This document shows positions 32,481 through 39,736 of a stretch of DNA of 39,736 nucleotides, one piece after another (the first letter of the stretch is position 1; every line of letters begins with the position of its first letter). Below the pieces are notes generated by a model. That model ran no database searches. It was not told the DNA's origin and saw nothing but the letters and a program-made list of their open reading frames with translations. This stretch comes from Planctomyces sp. (GTDB taxonomy: Bacteria > Planctomycetota > Planctomycetia > Planctomycetales > Planctomycetaceae): positions 1-39,736 of the forward strand of contig SXKJ01000433.1 in assembly GCA_005778115.1 (NCBI GenBank), read 5' to 3'. A program made the position numbers and the translations under genes.

Positions 32481-33578
32481 TTACGGCAGCGCGATGGTGT
32501 GGAGATCCTGCGAGCCGCTGGGAGACTGCGTGACGATTACTGCATGCGTGCTGTTTAGCTTGTCGAGTTGCACGACCCCTTTGAGCTCCTCGATCGTCTC
32601 GTAGGTTTGGCCGGCAACGCCGCCACCTTTGACGGGTTCGGTGAGCCCCGGATTCTTGGTAATCCCTTCGGTCGTGATCTTCATCACGCCGCGACGGTTA
32701 TTGGCCATCAGCAGGAATGACTTACCATCTTTCTGATAGACAATCATGTCGAGCGGCTGGTTTTGATTGCCGAGTTCGGCGACGGTCGTACCGCGAGTCT
32801 TCTCGCCGGGCTTCAAGGTATTGACGGGGAACTTCACGAGCGGCGTGCAGGTGAAGCCGGCCAGTAAGCTCGCTTCGCCGTCGATGTTGATCGGCAAGAA
32901 CGTACGGACGACGGCGTAGTCTTCAACTTTGCCGTGAGCGGCGTGATAGATCTCTACGCTGGTGCCGGCGTTGGCGTCCGTGAACGGGAACGGAATCTCG
33001 CGCACGTTGGACGGCGACCCGCCAGCCACACCCGAGACGTAAACTTTCCCTTCGGCATAGGCCAGGTCGGTGATCGACTGGTTGCGCAGGTTCGCCTTAC
33101 CACGCTTCGTTTCGACGTCTTTGTCCTCCGGAGCGTTCGGCAGTTCGATCTTTTGCATCAGCACTTTTTGCAGTCCAACCTGGCTGAGTTTTCCATCGGC
33201 CGCGATCTTCACGAGCGCCGCGCTGCCGGCCTTCGAAACCGACAAGTAGGCACTTCCCGTCAGAGGATTCACGGCAAGATCAACGATCGCGATCTTGTCG
33301 GCGTTCACACCGAGCAGCTCGGCGACCTTCGCGTTCACGCCGGAGACGTTGATCGCAACCTTGCTCGGATCGCCTTTCGTGTCGCCGGTGCCGATGGCGA
33401 AGACGGTCGCCCCCTTGGCATCGCCGACAAACAGAATCCCATCCGGACCAAACGCCAGCGGCCCGGCAGATTTGATGTCCGGGTTGCCTTCCTTCAGACC
33501 CCACTCGGCACCGAACGCGGCGCTCATCGAGACCAACAGGCCAGCGATGACACAGGGCACCAATCGAATCGCTCGCAT
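32481..33578 (-). CDS. Secreted protein of unknown function (beta-propeller-like)
   Basis: A 365-residue protein with signal peptide MRAIRLVPCVIAGLLVSMSA, cut near AFGA|E. The mature part has repeating blade-like segments (LAFGPDGILFVGDAKGATVF, IAIVDLAVNPLTGSAYLSV, SITDLAYAEGKVYVSGVAGG, LDMIVYQKDGKSFLLMANN), suggesting a beta-propeller in the periplasm. I do not recognise a specific family and see no catalytic or metal motif. A strong ribosome site (GGAG, seven bases) precedes the ATG. It lies upstream of the dehydrogenase on the same strand, separated by a palindromic element, so joint expression is possible. Confidence 0.7.
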   Translation of the reverse strand: MRAIRLVPCVIAGLLVSMSAAFGAEWGLKEGNPDIKSAGPLAFGPDGILFVGDAKGATVFAIGTGDTKGDPSKVAINVSGVNAKVAELLGVNADKIAIVDLAVNPLTGSAYLSVSKAGSAALVKIAADGKLSQVGLQKVLMQKIELPNAPEDKDVETKRGKANLRNQSITDLAYAEGKVYVSGVAGGSPSNVREIPFPFTDANAGTSVEIYHAAHGKVEDYAVVRTFLPINIDGEASLLAGFTCTPLVKFPVNTLKPGEKTRGTTVAELGNQNQPLDMIVYQKDGKSFLLMANNRRGVMKITTEGITKNPGLTEPVKGGGVAGQTYETIEELKGVVQLDKLNSTHAVIVTQSPSGSQDLHTIALP

Positions 33579-33715
33579 GATTCACTCCTGCTGTGGATTT
33601 CTCGCTGGGTGCCTGCGGCCACGCGGCCACGCCACCTAGCAACGACGGGCGAGCAGTATGCAATCCGGCTTCGTGAATGGAAACCAACACCAACGAATGG
33701 CGGTCTCAAAACGAA

Positions 33716-33750
33716 AGCACCCCGGTCCCTCCAACTTGGACCGGGGTGCT
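33716..33750 (-). terminator. Rho-independent terminator downstream of nrdJ
   Basis: A perfect 13-bp stem, AGCACCCCGGTCC (33716-33728) with GGACCGGGGTGCT (33738-33750), and a 9-base loop. Read on the minus strand it is followed by TTCGTTTTGA. It lies about 90 bases past the nrdJ stop and is distinct from the twin-hairpin elements. Confidence 0.8.
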
Positions 33751-33799
33751 CGATGCCAGGACGAGCCGCTCCGTCAGCAGCATCCCGTGCGTTTTGTGG

Positions 33800-33842
33800 C
33801 TCACGCGGCTCGCGTGAGTCGCAGGCGGGCCGCCCGCACTAC
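33800..33842. repeat. Twin-hairpin element at the nrdJ stop
   Basis: The left hairpin is CTCACGCG-GCT-CGCGTGAG (33800-33818). The right part, GCGGG-CCG-CCCGC (33825-33837), is followed by the terminal CTAC (33839-33842), whose complement contains the TAG stop of nrdJ. The loops are not clearly complementary in this copy. Confidence 0.65.
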
Positions 33843-36800
33843 GAACAGCCCATGCTGGCTCCGCAGTTGTGGCAGAGGTAGCAGTTGCCGTTGCGGACGG
33901 TGATTGCTCCGCAACTGTCGCAGGCGGGTGCGTCGCTTTGGAATCGAGCAAACTGCTTGCTGCGAATCGCGGGACTGTCACCCGATTCCGGCAACACATC
34001 CAATGCCGAACTCGCGTTGGCGAATTGGGCACCCGTGGAAGTCGAGCCGGCTCCGTTGACGTGCGTCTCGATCAACGAAGTCAGCTCTTTTGTGACGGAG
34101 TCGGTCGTGGCTGCCGGAGCAGCGTGGCCGTTGCCATGTCCGTTATTGCCGTTGAACCGCGGGCTGTTCGCTTCGCGGTAGTCAGGGACGAACTCCATGC
34201 CCAGCCAGCGGTAGATGTAATCGACCACCGACTTGGCGTGTGGAATGTCTTGGTTCTTCGTCCAGCCGCTCGGCTCAAACCGGCTGTGCGAGAATTTCTC
34301 GACAAAGACCTGCACCGGCACTCCGTACTGCAAGCCCATTGAAGTGAGCGTGCCGATGACGTCCATCAGACCGCCGATCGTGCTCCCTTCTTTGGCCATC
34401 GTGATGAACAACTCGCCGGGCGTGTTGTCCTCGAACAAGCCGACCGTGATGTAGCCGTCGTGATTGCCGACGCTGAACTTGTGCGTGATCGACTGCCGAG
34501 TGGCGGGCAAGCGACGACGCACCGGACGACCGGGAACCACTTCGACGGCACCATCCGCCTTCTTTTTGTCACCCTCTTTCGAGGTATTCAGCGGCTGCGA
34601 CTGTTTCGAGCCATCGCGGTAGATCGCCAGTGCCTTGAGGCCCAGTTTCCAGCCGTCGATGTAGGCGCTCTCGATGTCCTCGACAGTCGAATCGGCCGGC
34701 ATGTTGACGGTCTTCGAGATCGCACCGCTCAAGAACGGCTGAGCGGCCGCCATCATCTTGATGTGCCCACGCCAGCTAATCGTCCGCGATCCCTTGGGTG
34801 CCTTGAACGCGCAATCAAAGACTGGCAAGTCCTCGTTCCGCAATCCAGGAGCACCTTCGATCGTGTCGTTGTTCTCCAGGTAGTCGAGAATTCCCTCGAT
34901 CTGTGGCTGATCGTAGCCCAGCGACTTCAGCCCGATCGGGACCGTGCGGTTGATGATCTTCAACATGCCGCCGCCGGCGAGTTGCTTGTACTTGATGAGC
35001 GCGATATCCGGCTCGATGCCGGTCGTATCGCAATCCATCATGAAGGCGATCGTGCCAGTCGGCGCGAGCACCGTCGCCTGAGCGTTCCGGTATCCGTACT
35101 TGCGACCCGATTCGAGGCACTCGTCCCAGACTTGCTGAGCCGCCTGCCGCAGATAATCCGGGCAGCAGGGGTCGATGCGATACGCGGCTTCGCGGTGCAT
35201 CGACATCACGCGGAGCATCGGTTGCTCGTTCTCGGCATACCCGGCGAACGGGCCAATGCTGCTGGCGATGCGGCTGGACGTGAGATACGCCTGACCGTTG
35301 AGCAACGCCGTGATCGAACCGCACACGCCGCGGCCAGCGTCGCTGTCGTAGGGAATTCCCCACGACATCAGCAAGCTGCCAAGGTTCGCGTAACCGAGAC
35401 CCAGCGGCCGGAACAGATGGCTGTTCTCGGCGATGGCCGGAGTCGGATAGCTGGCGTGATCAACGAGAATCTCCTGAGCGGTGATGAAGATCGCGCACGC
35501 TCGGCGGAAGCTGTCGATGTCGAACTTGTTTCCCTCACGGGAGAACTTTCGCAAGTTGATGCTCGCGAGATTGCAGGCCGTGTCGTCGAGAAACATGTAC
35601 TCGGAGCACGGATTGCTGGCGTTAATGCGGCCCGTGTTCGAGCAGGTGTGCCAGCGATTGATCGTCGTGTCGTACTGCACGCCGGGATCACCACAGTACC
35701 AAGTGCCAGCGGCCATCTCCCGCATCATGTACTTCGCGTCGAATTCCGGGCCGGCCTTGTTGGAGTCGGTGACCCAGTGAGTCCGCCACTTCTTGCCTTC
35801 GAGGGCGGCTTGCATGAACTCATCACTGAGACGCACTGACAAGTTCGCGTTCTGGAACATGATCGAACTGTACGCTTCGCCGTTGAAGTTCGATTCGTAC
35901 TCACCCGAGTCGATCAGCAGCCGTGCCTTCTTCTCTTCCTTCGTCTTGCACTGGATGAACTCCATGATGTCCGGATGCCAGTCTTTGAGACTCTGCATCT
36001 TGGCCGCTCGGCGAGTCTTCCCGCCCGACTTCACAACGGCTGCGATCTGGTCGTAGACCCGCATGAATGACAGCGGCCCTGACGGGACTCCGCCGCCGGA
36101 GAGCTTTTCCTTCGAGCTTCGGATCGTGGACAAGTCGGTGCCTGTGCCGGACCCGAACTTAAACAACATCGCCTCGCTGCGAGCGAGACGCATGATGTCT
36201 TCCATGTTGTCTTCGACCGACTGAATGAAGCAGGCCGAACCTTGTGGGAACTCATACGGCGTATCGGGGCGGCGGATCGACTGCGTCTCGACGTCCCAAC
36301 GATAGTTCCCTTGCGAGCCTTTAACGCCGTATTGGTGATACAGCCCAACGTTGAACCATACCGGCGAATTGAAGCAGCCGTGCTGATGCAGCAGCAGCCA
36401 AGTCAGCTCACGATAAAACGTCTCGCCGTCGGCCGGCGTGGCAAAGTAGCCGTCCTTGATGCCCCAATCGGCCATCGTGCGCGAGACACGATGAATCACT
36501 TGCCGCACGCTCGTCTCGCGTTCCGGAGTCCCCGGCTCGCCGTAGAAATACTTGCTGACCACCACGTTCGTCGCGAGCGGCGACCAGTCCTTCGGGACTT
36601 CGCAGTTGGTTTGCTCGAACAGCACTTTGCCGTTCTCGTCCTTAATCGCGGCCGTGCGGTAATCCCATTCCGTTGTCGAGAACGGATCGACGTTCGCGGG
36701 GCAAAAATGCGGAGCGATCTTCATGGGAGTTGTTTGGGGCGTGAAATGCGGTCCAGACGGGACGTTGCCGCGAGTCGTCTCGCGAGATTGGCCGTTGCCA

Positions 36801-36880
36801 TTCGGCCCGCCAGCGTTGTGAGAACGAGTGGCCGAAGCGGAGAGATAATCAGCATCCAAAAGAGCGTTGGCGTCGTGCAT
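33839..36880 (-). CDS. nrdJ: Adenosylcobalamin-dependent (class II) ribonucleotide reductase
   Basis: A 1013-residue B12-dependent reductase that makes deoxyribonucleotides with or without oxygen. Motifs: FGSGTGTDLSTIRSSKEKLS, GGKTRRAAKMQSLKDWHPDI, NASNPCSEYMFLDDTACNLA (active-site NPCSE), ATVLAPTGTIAFMMDCDTTG, and a C-terminal zinc ribbon CDSCG...CYLCHNCG typical of the long NrdJ form. Before that ribbon lies a Gly/His/Asn-rich linker. Two adjacent ATGs (36883, 36880) are possible; AAAGGAG is six bases from 36880. A sigma70-like promoter at 37082-37109 gives a leader of about 190 bases. I could not find a cobalamin-riboswitch B12 box in the leader. Confidence 0.96.
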   Translation of the reverse strand: MHDANALLDADYLSASATRSHNAGGPNGNGQSRETTRGNVPSGPHFTPQTTPMKIAPHFCPANVDPFSTTEWDYRTAAIKDENGKVLFEQTNCEVPKDWSPLATNVVVSKYFYGEPGTPERETSVRQVIHRVSRTMADWGIKDGYFATPADGETFYRELTWLLLHQHGCFNSPVWFNVGLYHQYGVKGSQGNYRWDVETQSIRRPDTPYEFPQGSACFIQSVEDNMEDIMRLARSEAMLFKFGSGTGTDLSTIRSSKEKLSGGGVPSGPLSFMRVYDQIAAVVKSGGKTRRAAKMQSLKDWHPDIMEFIQCKTKEEKKARLLIDSGEYESNFNGEAYSSIMFQNANLSVRLSDEFMQAALEGKKWRTHWVTDSNKAGPEFDAKYMMREMAAGTWYCGDPGVQYDTTINRWHTCSNTGRINASNPCSEYMFLDDTACNLASINLRKFSREGNKFDIDSFRRACAIFITAQEILVDHASYPTPAIAENSHLFRPLGLGYANLGSLLMSWGIPYDSDAGRGVCGSITALLNGQAYLTSSRIASSIGPFAGYAENEQPMLRVMSMHREAAYRIDPCCPDYLRQAAQQVWDECLESGRKYGYRNAQATVLAPTGTIAFMMDCDTTGIEPDIALIKYKQLAGGGMLKIINRTVPIGLKSLGYDQPQIEGILDYLENNDTIEGAPGLRNEDLPVFDCAFKAPKGSRTISWRGHIKMMAAAQPFLSGAISKTVNMPADSTVEDIESAYIDGWKLGLKALAIYRDGSKQSQPLNTSKEGDKKKADGAVEVVPGRPVRRRLPATRQSITHKFSVGNHDGYITVGLFEDNTPGELFITMAKEGSTIGGLMDVIGTLTSMGLQYGVPVQVFVEKFSHSRFEPSGWTKNQDIPHAKSVVDYIYRWLGMEFVPDYREANSPRFNGNNGHGNGHAAPAATTDSVTKELTSLIETHVNGAGSTSTGAQFANASSALDVLPESGDSPAIRSKQFARFQSDAPACDSCGAITVRNGNCYLCHNCGASMGCS

Positions 36881-37018
36881 CATGCACTCCTTTTGCCAGA
36901 AGAAAAAAGGAAAAACCACGGGGCGTCATGACCCGCTCTGACTGGCCTCATGCCACAGAGTTGCCGGAAAAACAGCGACTTTGGTCGGCGAAATCGGAAG
37001 CGGTAAGGGACGAACTGA

Positions 37019-37036
37019 CCCACAATTAGTTGTGGG
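37019..37036. promoter_or_regulatory. Perfect palindrome in the nrdJ leader, possible operator
   Basis: CCCACAA-TTAG-TTGTGGG, 7-bp arms around a 4-base centre, about 40-55 bases downstream of the predicted nrdJ start of transcription. The size fits a dimeric repressor site. It does not match the NrdR box closely. It could also be a short RNA hairpin. Confidence 0.45.
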
Positions 37037-37081
37037 AGTTAGACAGGCCAGGCCCCACATCTAGTGATTGGACGGGTCTCA

Positions 37082-37109
37082 AATATAAATCGGCAAGTCG
37101 GATTGTCAA
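37082..37109 (-). promoter_or_regulatory. Sigma70-like promoter for nrdJ
   Basis: On the minus strand TTGACA (37109-37104) and TATATT (37087-37082) are separated by 16 bases, close to the vegetative consensus. Transcription would begin near 37075, about 195 bases before the nrdJ start codon. Confidence 0.6.
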
Positions 37110-37373
37110 GAGGATGATTTCTCTGCGAACTGTGCGAATTGATGGTCGCCCCGCCGTAACCTGCTCCGATTTCCGGGACTTAATGAGATCAGCAAAATTG
37201 AAAAAATCGTTAAGACCGCAAGACCACTGAGAGGCTTCGCCAAGGTCGCCAAAGGTCACGTCGAAACGCCTTCGGAGAGACCTTAGGACGTTGCGATCCG
37301 CCGGAACGCCGACTAAAAGCCGAACGCTTTAGAAAATCGACTTCGACTTTTGATTCTCGCAGCCGGCAAATCT

Positions 37374-38006
37374 ATGACTCGCAAGAACGCTCGCACCGCT
37401 TCCGAACCCGAATCTTCAAAATTGCTGCCGTACCCTCCTCCGGGTGCGTGGGCACGAACGGCCAACATGAAAGAGTCCGAGTGGGAAGCCGGCATCTTCG
37501 GTGACTTAACCGACAAGCAGACCGAATTGTTTCAGCAATTGATGGAGGTGCCGCGCAACAGTCGCGGGACGATCTTCTTCGACAGCGGCGGCGGCAGCAT
37601 CTATTGTGGACTGGCATTGGCGACGATGATCAAGCTGCGCGGATTGCGAGCGATTGGAGTCGTCGCGGGAGAATGTTCCTCGGCGTCGATCCTCCCCTTT
37701 GCAGCGTGCGAGCGGAGATTCGTCACGCCGCATTCCACGTTGTTGTTTCATCCGATTCGCTGGCAAAGCGAGGAAGAAGTTCGTCTGGAAGAAGCCGCCG
37801 AGTGGACCCGGCACTTCAAGCTCTTGGAGACCGACATCGACAGCCTGCTAGTCCGAATGTTGGGCATCGATCCAGAGAAGCTGCAAACGTGGACTCGACC
37901 GGGGCGATTCGTGTCCGGCCCCGAGTTTGTCGCTGAAGGTCTCGCCGAATTGATCGATCTCTTCGCGGGCGATGTGTGGACTCAGATTCGCAAAAGTGGC
38001 CGCTGA
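37374..38006 (+). CDS. ClpP/crotonase-fold protein, degenerate ClpP-like peptidase
   Basis: A 210-residue protein with a ClpP-like core: [19 protein letters not shown] (oxyanion glycines), [18 protein letters not shown] with S103 in the ClpP serine position, and THSTLLFHP-type segment with H126 in the histidine position. The third triad residue is not conserved: where ClpP has RDRF, this protein has [15 protein letters not shown], with G177 instead of Asp. The N-terminus (about 1-45) is Pro-rich and unlike ClpP. There is no clpX nearby. It could be an inactive or altered peptidase. The start at 37374 is likely but has no clear ribosome site; a TTG at 37350 is an alternative. Confidence 0.72.
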   Translation: MTRKNARTASEPESSKLLPYPPPGAWARTANMKESEWEAGIFGDLTDKQTELFQQLMEVPRNSRGTIFFDSGGGSIYCGLALATMIKLRGLRAIGVVAGECSSASILPFAACERRFVTPHSTLLFHPIRWQSEEEVRLEEAAEWTRHFKLLETDIDSLLVRMLGIDPEKLQTWTRPGRFVSGPEFVAEGLAELIDLFAGDVWTQIRKSGR

Positions 38007-38025
38007 TTCCGAATGCGGATGACGC

Positions 38026-39174
38026 TCACGCTTCGTTGTTGATCACATCCACCATCTGCCGCAAGCGGCCGACCTTCTTGCGGTCGAATTGCATCGTGAG
38101 TCGCGGCAGTTCAATTGCATCGGGTTCGTCGGATTCCAGGCGGTGCGCGGTCGCTCGTTCGATGCGGCCGGCTTCCAGCAGGTCGGAGAATTCGTCGTTT
38201 AACCGCGTCAGCAAGTCGTCCGAGACTGTGAGGTTTAGGCGTAGCACTAACCGGCCGCGGACGAATCTCATGCCGTGGTAGGCTCGGAAAAAGTGCAGGA
38301 TTTCCTCGACTGCGGCATCGACGCTGTTGGTGACTTTGAACAGCGACAAGTCCTCCGGCGAGATCCAGCCCTCCGAAAGCAATTCGTCTTGCAGATACCG
38401 ACGCCACTTGCCCCAGTAGTCGTTGTTCGGTTCGTCGACACAGACAATCGGCATCAACTCGTGCTTGCCGGTTTGAATCAGAGTTAGCGTTTCAAAGCAT
38501 TCGTCCTGCGTGCCGAAGCCGCCGGGAAACAACACGATCGCGCCGACCTCTTTCACGAACAGCAGCTTTCGAGTGAAGAAGTATTTCAAATTGATGAGCT
38601 TGTGATCCTTGGCGATGATCGGGTTCGCTGCTTGTTCGAAGGGGAGCATGATGTTGACCCCCATAGCCATATCGCGACCGGCTCCAACGTGAGCTCCCTC
38701 CATGATGCCGCCACCTGCTCCGGTGACGACCATCCATCCGAGCGCAGCCATGCGGCGGCCGAATTCCACCGACTGCTGATAGCTGGGATGATCGGGCCGA
38801 GTTCGCGCCGAGCCAAACACCGTCACTTTGCGAACATGGCGATACGGAGTGAAGATCTTGAAGGCATAACGCAACTCTTTGAACGCACGCGCCAGAATCT
38901 TGACGTCCCCCAATGCCGCATTATCACGGCTGAGTTTGTCAGCGTTTTGCTTGATCTCCGCGATCAACGATTCCAACGTGACAGGAGCTCGCTGTTGGCG
39001 ATTGGGTTCGATCGGATCAGGATCGAAGATGTCGTCGGGAATCTCGTCAGACATGCGTCCGGCCAAGTCCTGCGGCGCGGCTGCTCGCAACAGTTCTTCG
39101 TGCGGGGTCGACAGGATCTCTTGATGGGACTGCGAAGGGTCGAATTCGTGAGGGGGATTCGGTCGATCCGTCAT
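38026..39174 (-). CDS. LOG-family nucleotide-binding protein (TIGR00730-like)
   Basis: A 382-residue Rossmann-fold protein. The LOG signature PGGFGTQDE (217-225) and the upstream [15 protein letters not shown] (152-166) are intact; in cytokinin-activating LOG enzymes these bind AMP-ribosides and perform phosphoribohydrolysis. It is longer than LOG (about 190 residues): an acidic N-terminal extension (about 1-110) and a C-terminal domain of about 120 residues of unknown role. This long form is often annotated only as 'TIGR00730 family Rossmann fold protein'. GGAAG precedes the ATG at 39174. It converges on the ClpP-like gene with a 19-base gap. Confidence 0.87.
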   Translation of the reverse strand: MTDRPNPPHEFDPSQSHQEILSTPHEELLRAAAPQDLAGRMSDEIPDDIFDPDPIEPNRQQRAPVTLESLIAEIKQNADKLSRDNAALGDVKILARAFKELRYAFKIFTPYRHVRKVTVFGSARTRPDHPSYQQSVEFGRRMAALGWMVVTGAGGGIMEGAHVGAGRDMAMGVNIMLPFEQAANPIIAKDHKLINLKYFFTRKLLFVKEVGAIVLFPGGFGTQDECFETLTLIQTGKHELMPIVCVDEPNNDYWGKWRRYLQDELLSEGWISPEDLSLFKVTNSVDAAVEEILHFFRAYHGMRFVRGRLVLRLNLTVSDDLLTRLNDEFSDLLEAGRIERATAHRLESDEPDAIELPRLTMQFDRKKVGRLRQMVDVINNEA

Positions 39175-39232
39175 GAGTGCTTCCGTTACTTCCATGTCGC
39201 CGGAGCGGCGATGCCGATCCGAGCTCGTCTTA

Positions 39233-39616
39233 TCAGGTCGCCAATGCCGACAGCGCTTCCTCGCGCGAATCGTAAATTGCCCAGAGCGTGTCGAGCGACG
39301 TGACTCGCAGAAGTTCGCGAGCCATGTCGCTGGGACCGCACAAAACCAACTCGCCGCCGCGGCTCTTGACCAGCTTGTGGCAGCGCAGCAGTAGAGCCAG
39401 AAAAACCGAGCCGAAGTAATTCACATGGCTCAAATCAAAGATGACCATCGGCACGTTTTGAGACTTCAACGGCCCAAAGATGATCGCGGCGGCCGGTTCG
39501 ATCAGATCCCAGCGCATGCCCTCGACATTCGCCGCCGGGATGACGACGACACAACTGTCCTGCCATTTGATTTGGAAGCTTTCCGCAGGGTCGATGTCAT
39601 CTTTTAAGTCAAACAT
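39233..39616 (-). CDS. STAS-domain protein (anti-sigma factor antagonist-like)
   Basis: A 127-residue single-domain protein with a STAS fold: beta strands [11 protein letters not shown] and [14 protein letters not shown], then the loop [20 protein letters not shown] and [20 protein letters not shown]. In SpoIIAA-type antagonists the loop reads D-S-S/T-G; here it is G69-S70-V71-F72, so the serine that would be phosphorylated remains but the Asp and Gly are replaced. The ATG at 39616 is preceded by AAAGGCGAG. It may share a transcript with the LOG-family gene downstream (58-base gap). No partner kinase or sigma factor is visible. Confidence 0.82.
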   Translation of the reverse strand: MFDLKDDIDPAESFQIKWQDSCVVVIPAANVEGMRWDLIEPAAAIIFGPLKSQNVPMVIFDLSHVNYFGSVFLALLLRCHKLVKSRGGELVLCGPSDMARELLRVTSLDTLWAIYDSREEALSALAT

Positions 39617-39736
39617 GAGCTCGCCTTTCGATCGACCAAAAGCAGGCTGCCACGATCTCGCTTGGGGAGCGGATGTTACGACCGCTGGAAGTCGGCCTGC
39701 AAGCAGGCCACCTTGTTGAAATACGATTCGCCACAA

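Larger units (their letters stand above)
36881..37373. other. Divergent intergenic region, 493 bp
   Basis: Holds the nrdJ leader and promoter (minus strand) and the upstream region of the ClpP-like gene (plus strand). It is lower in G+C than the rest, especially 37080-37130 and 37190-37215. Open frames of 66-77 codons here overlap each other on opposite strands and look random. No twin-hairpin element is present. Confidence 0.55.

Noticed and set aside
361-33842. Palindromic elements as a CRISPR array or as ordinary terminators
   Set aside because: They are dispersed singly with no regular spacers, and there are no cas genes. Most lack a following T-run and several sit inside operons or coding sequence, so simple termination does not explain them, although the one at 20676 may terminate.
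36881-37080. Cobalamin riboswitch in the nrdJ leader
   Set aside because: I looked for the B12 box and the surrounding conserved blocks on the minus strand and did not find them. A covariance-model search would be decisive.

Overview
This window comes from a planctomycete chromosome, judging from gene content alone. It carries a bacterial microcompartment vertex protein beside a class II aldolase, a DUF1501 protein, a PVC-type secreted dehydrogenase with a cytochrome c tail, a B12-dependent ribonucleotide reductase, and many small secreted or TIM-barrel proteins. Genes sit in short runs on both strands with gaps of about 100-250 bp. I see no tRNA, rRNA, CRISPR array, integrase, transposase or phage gene.

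Layout. 51-1335 (+): end of a microcompartment locus, with an EutN/CcmL-type pentamer and a fuculose-phosphate-type aldolase whose C-terminal helix looks like an encapsulation peptide. 1431-4333 (-): a DUF1501 protein and an NtrC-like response regulator that lacks a recognisable GAFTGA loop. 4600-6738 (+): a TIM-barrel isomerase-like protein and a secreted toroid-repeat protein with a CxxCH motif. 6918-12703 (+): a type IV pilus / type II secretion module of PilM, PilN, PilO (frameshifted), a PilP-like protein and the secretin. 12982-14502 (+): HtrA/DegP protease. 14577-15845 (-): LarA-like protein. 15919-16730 (+): an ArfB-like peptide-release protein with GGP in place of GGQ, and a small membrane protein. 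16738-18322 (-): two adjacent SpoU/TrmH rRNA methyltransferases. 18474-20664: a beta-barrel 'transporter' protein divergent from a secreted cupredoxin-like protein. 20809-23809 (+): TIM-barrel protein, Trm112-like protein, rfbC, pdxA. 23857-29161 (-): a propionate block, prpB-prpC-prpD, followed by an MCC-type carboxyltransferase. 29309-33578 (-): PVC-type dehydrogenase and a secreted hypothetical protein. 33839-36880 (-): nrdJ, with a good promoter and a terminator. 37374-39616: a degenerate ClpP-like protein, a LOG-family protein and a STAS-domain protein.

The most striking feature is not a gene. About twenty intergenic gaps hold a palindromic element of roughly 45-110 bp. Most are built as two hairpins in tandem whose loops are complementary to each other, often bounded by GTAG and CTAC. 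Several fall into sequence families (for example 361/25490, 6798/9345/18344, 4414/12707, 2871/20676, 1345/29182). Others share no sequence but keep the same architecture. In several copies the two stems differ in sequence while each stays internally paired, which argues for selection on, or copying of, the local hairpins. One element lies in frame inside the carboxyltransferase gene (24668-24710) and a related palindrome lies in frame inside the dehydrogenase gene (30929-30987). Element ends also supply the stop codons of prpD and nrdJ. I know of no named family with this design; paired REP elements (BIMEs) of enterobacteria are the closest analogy.
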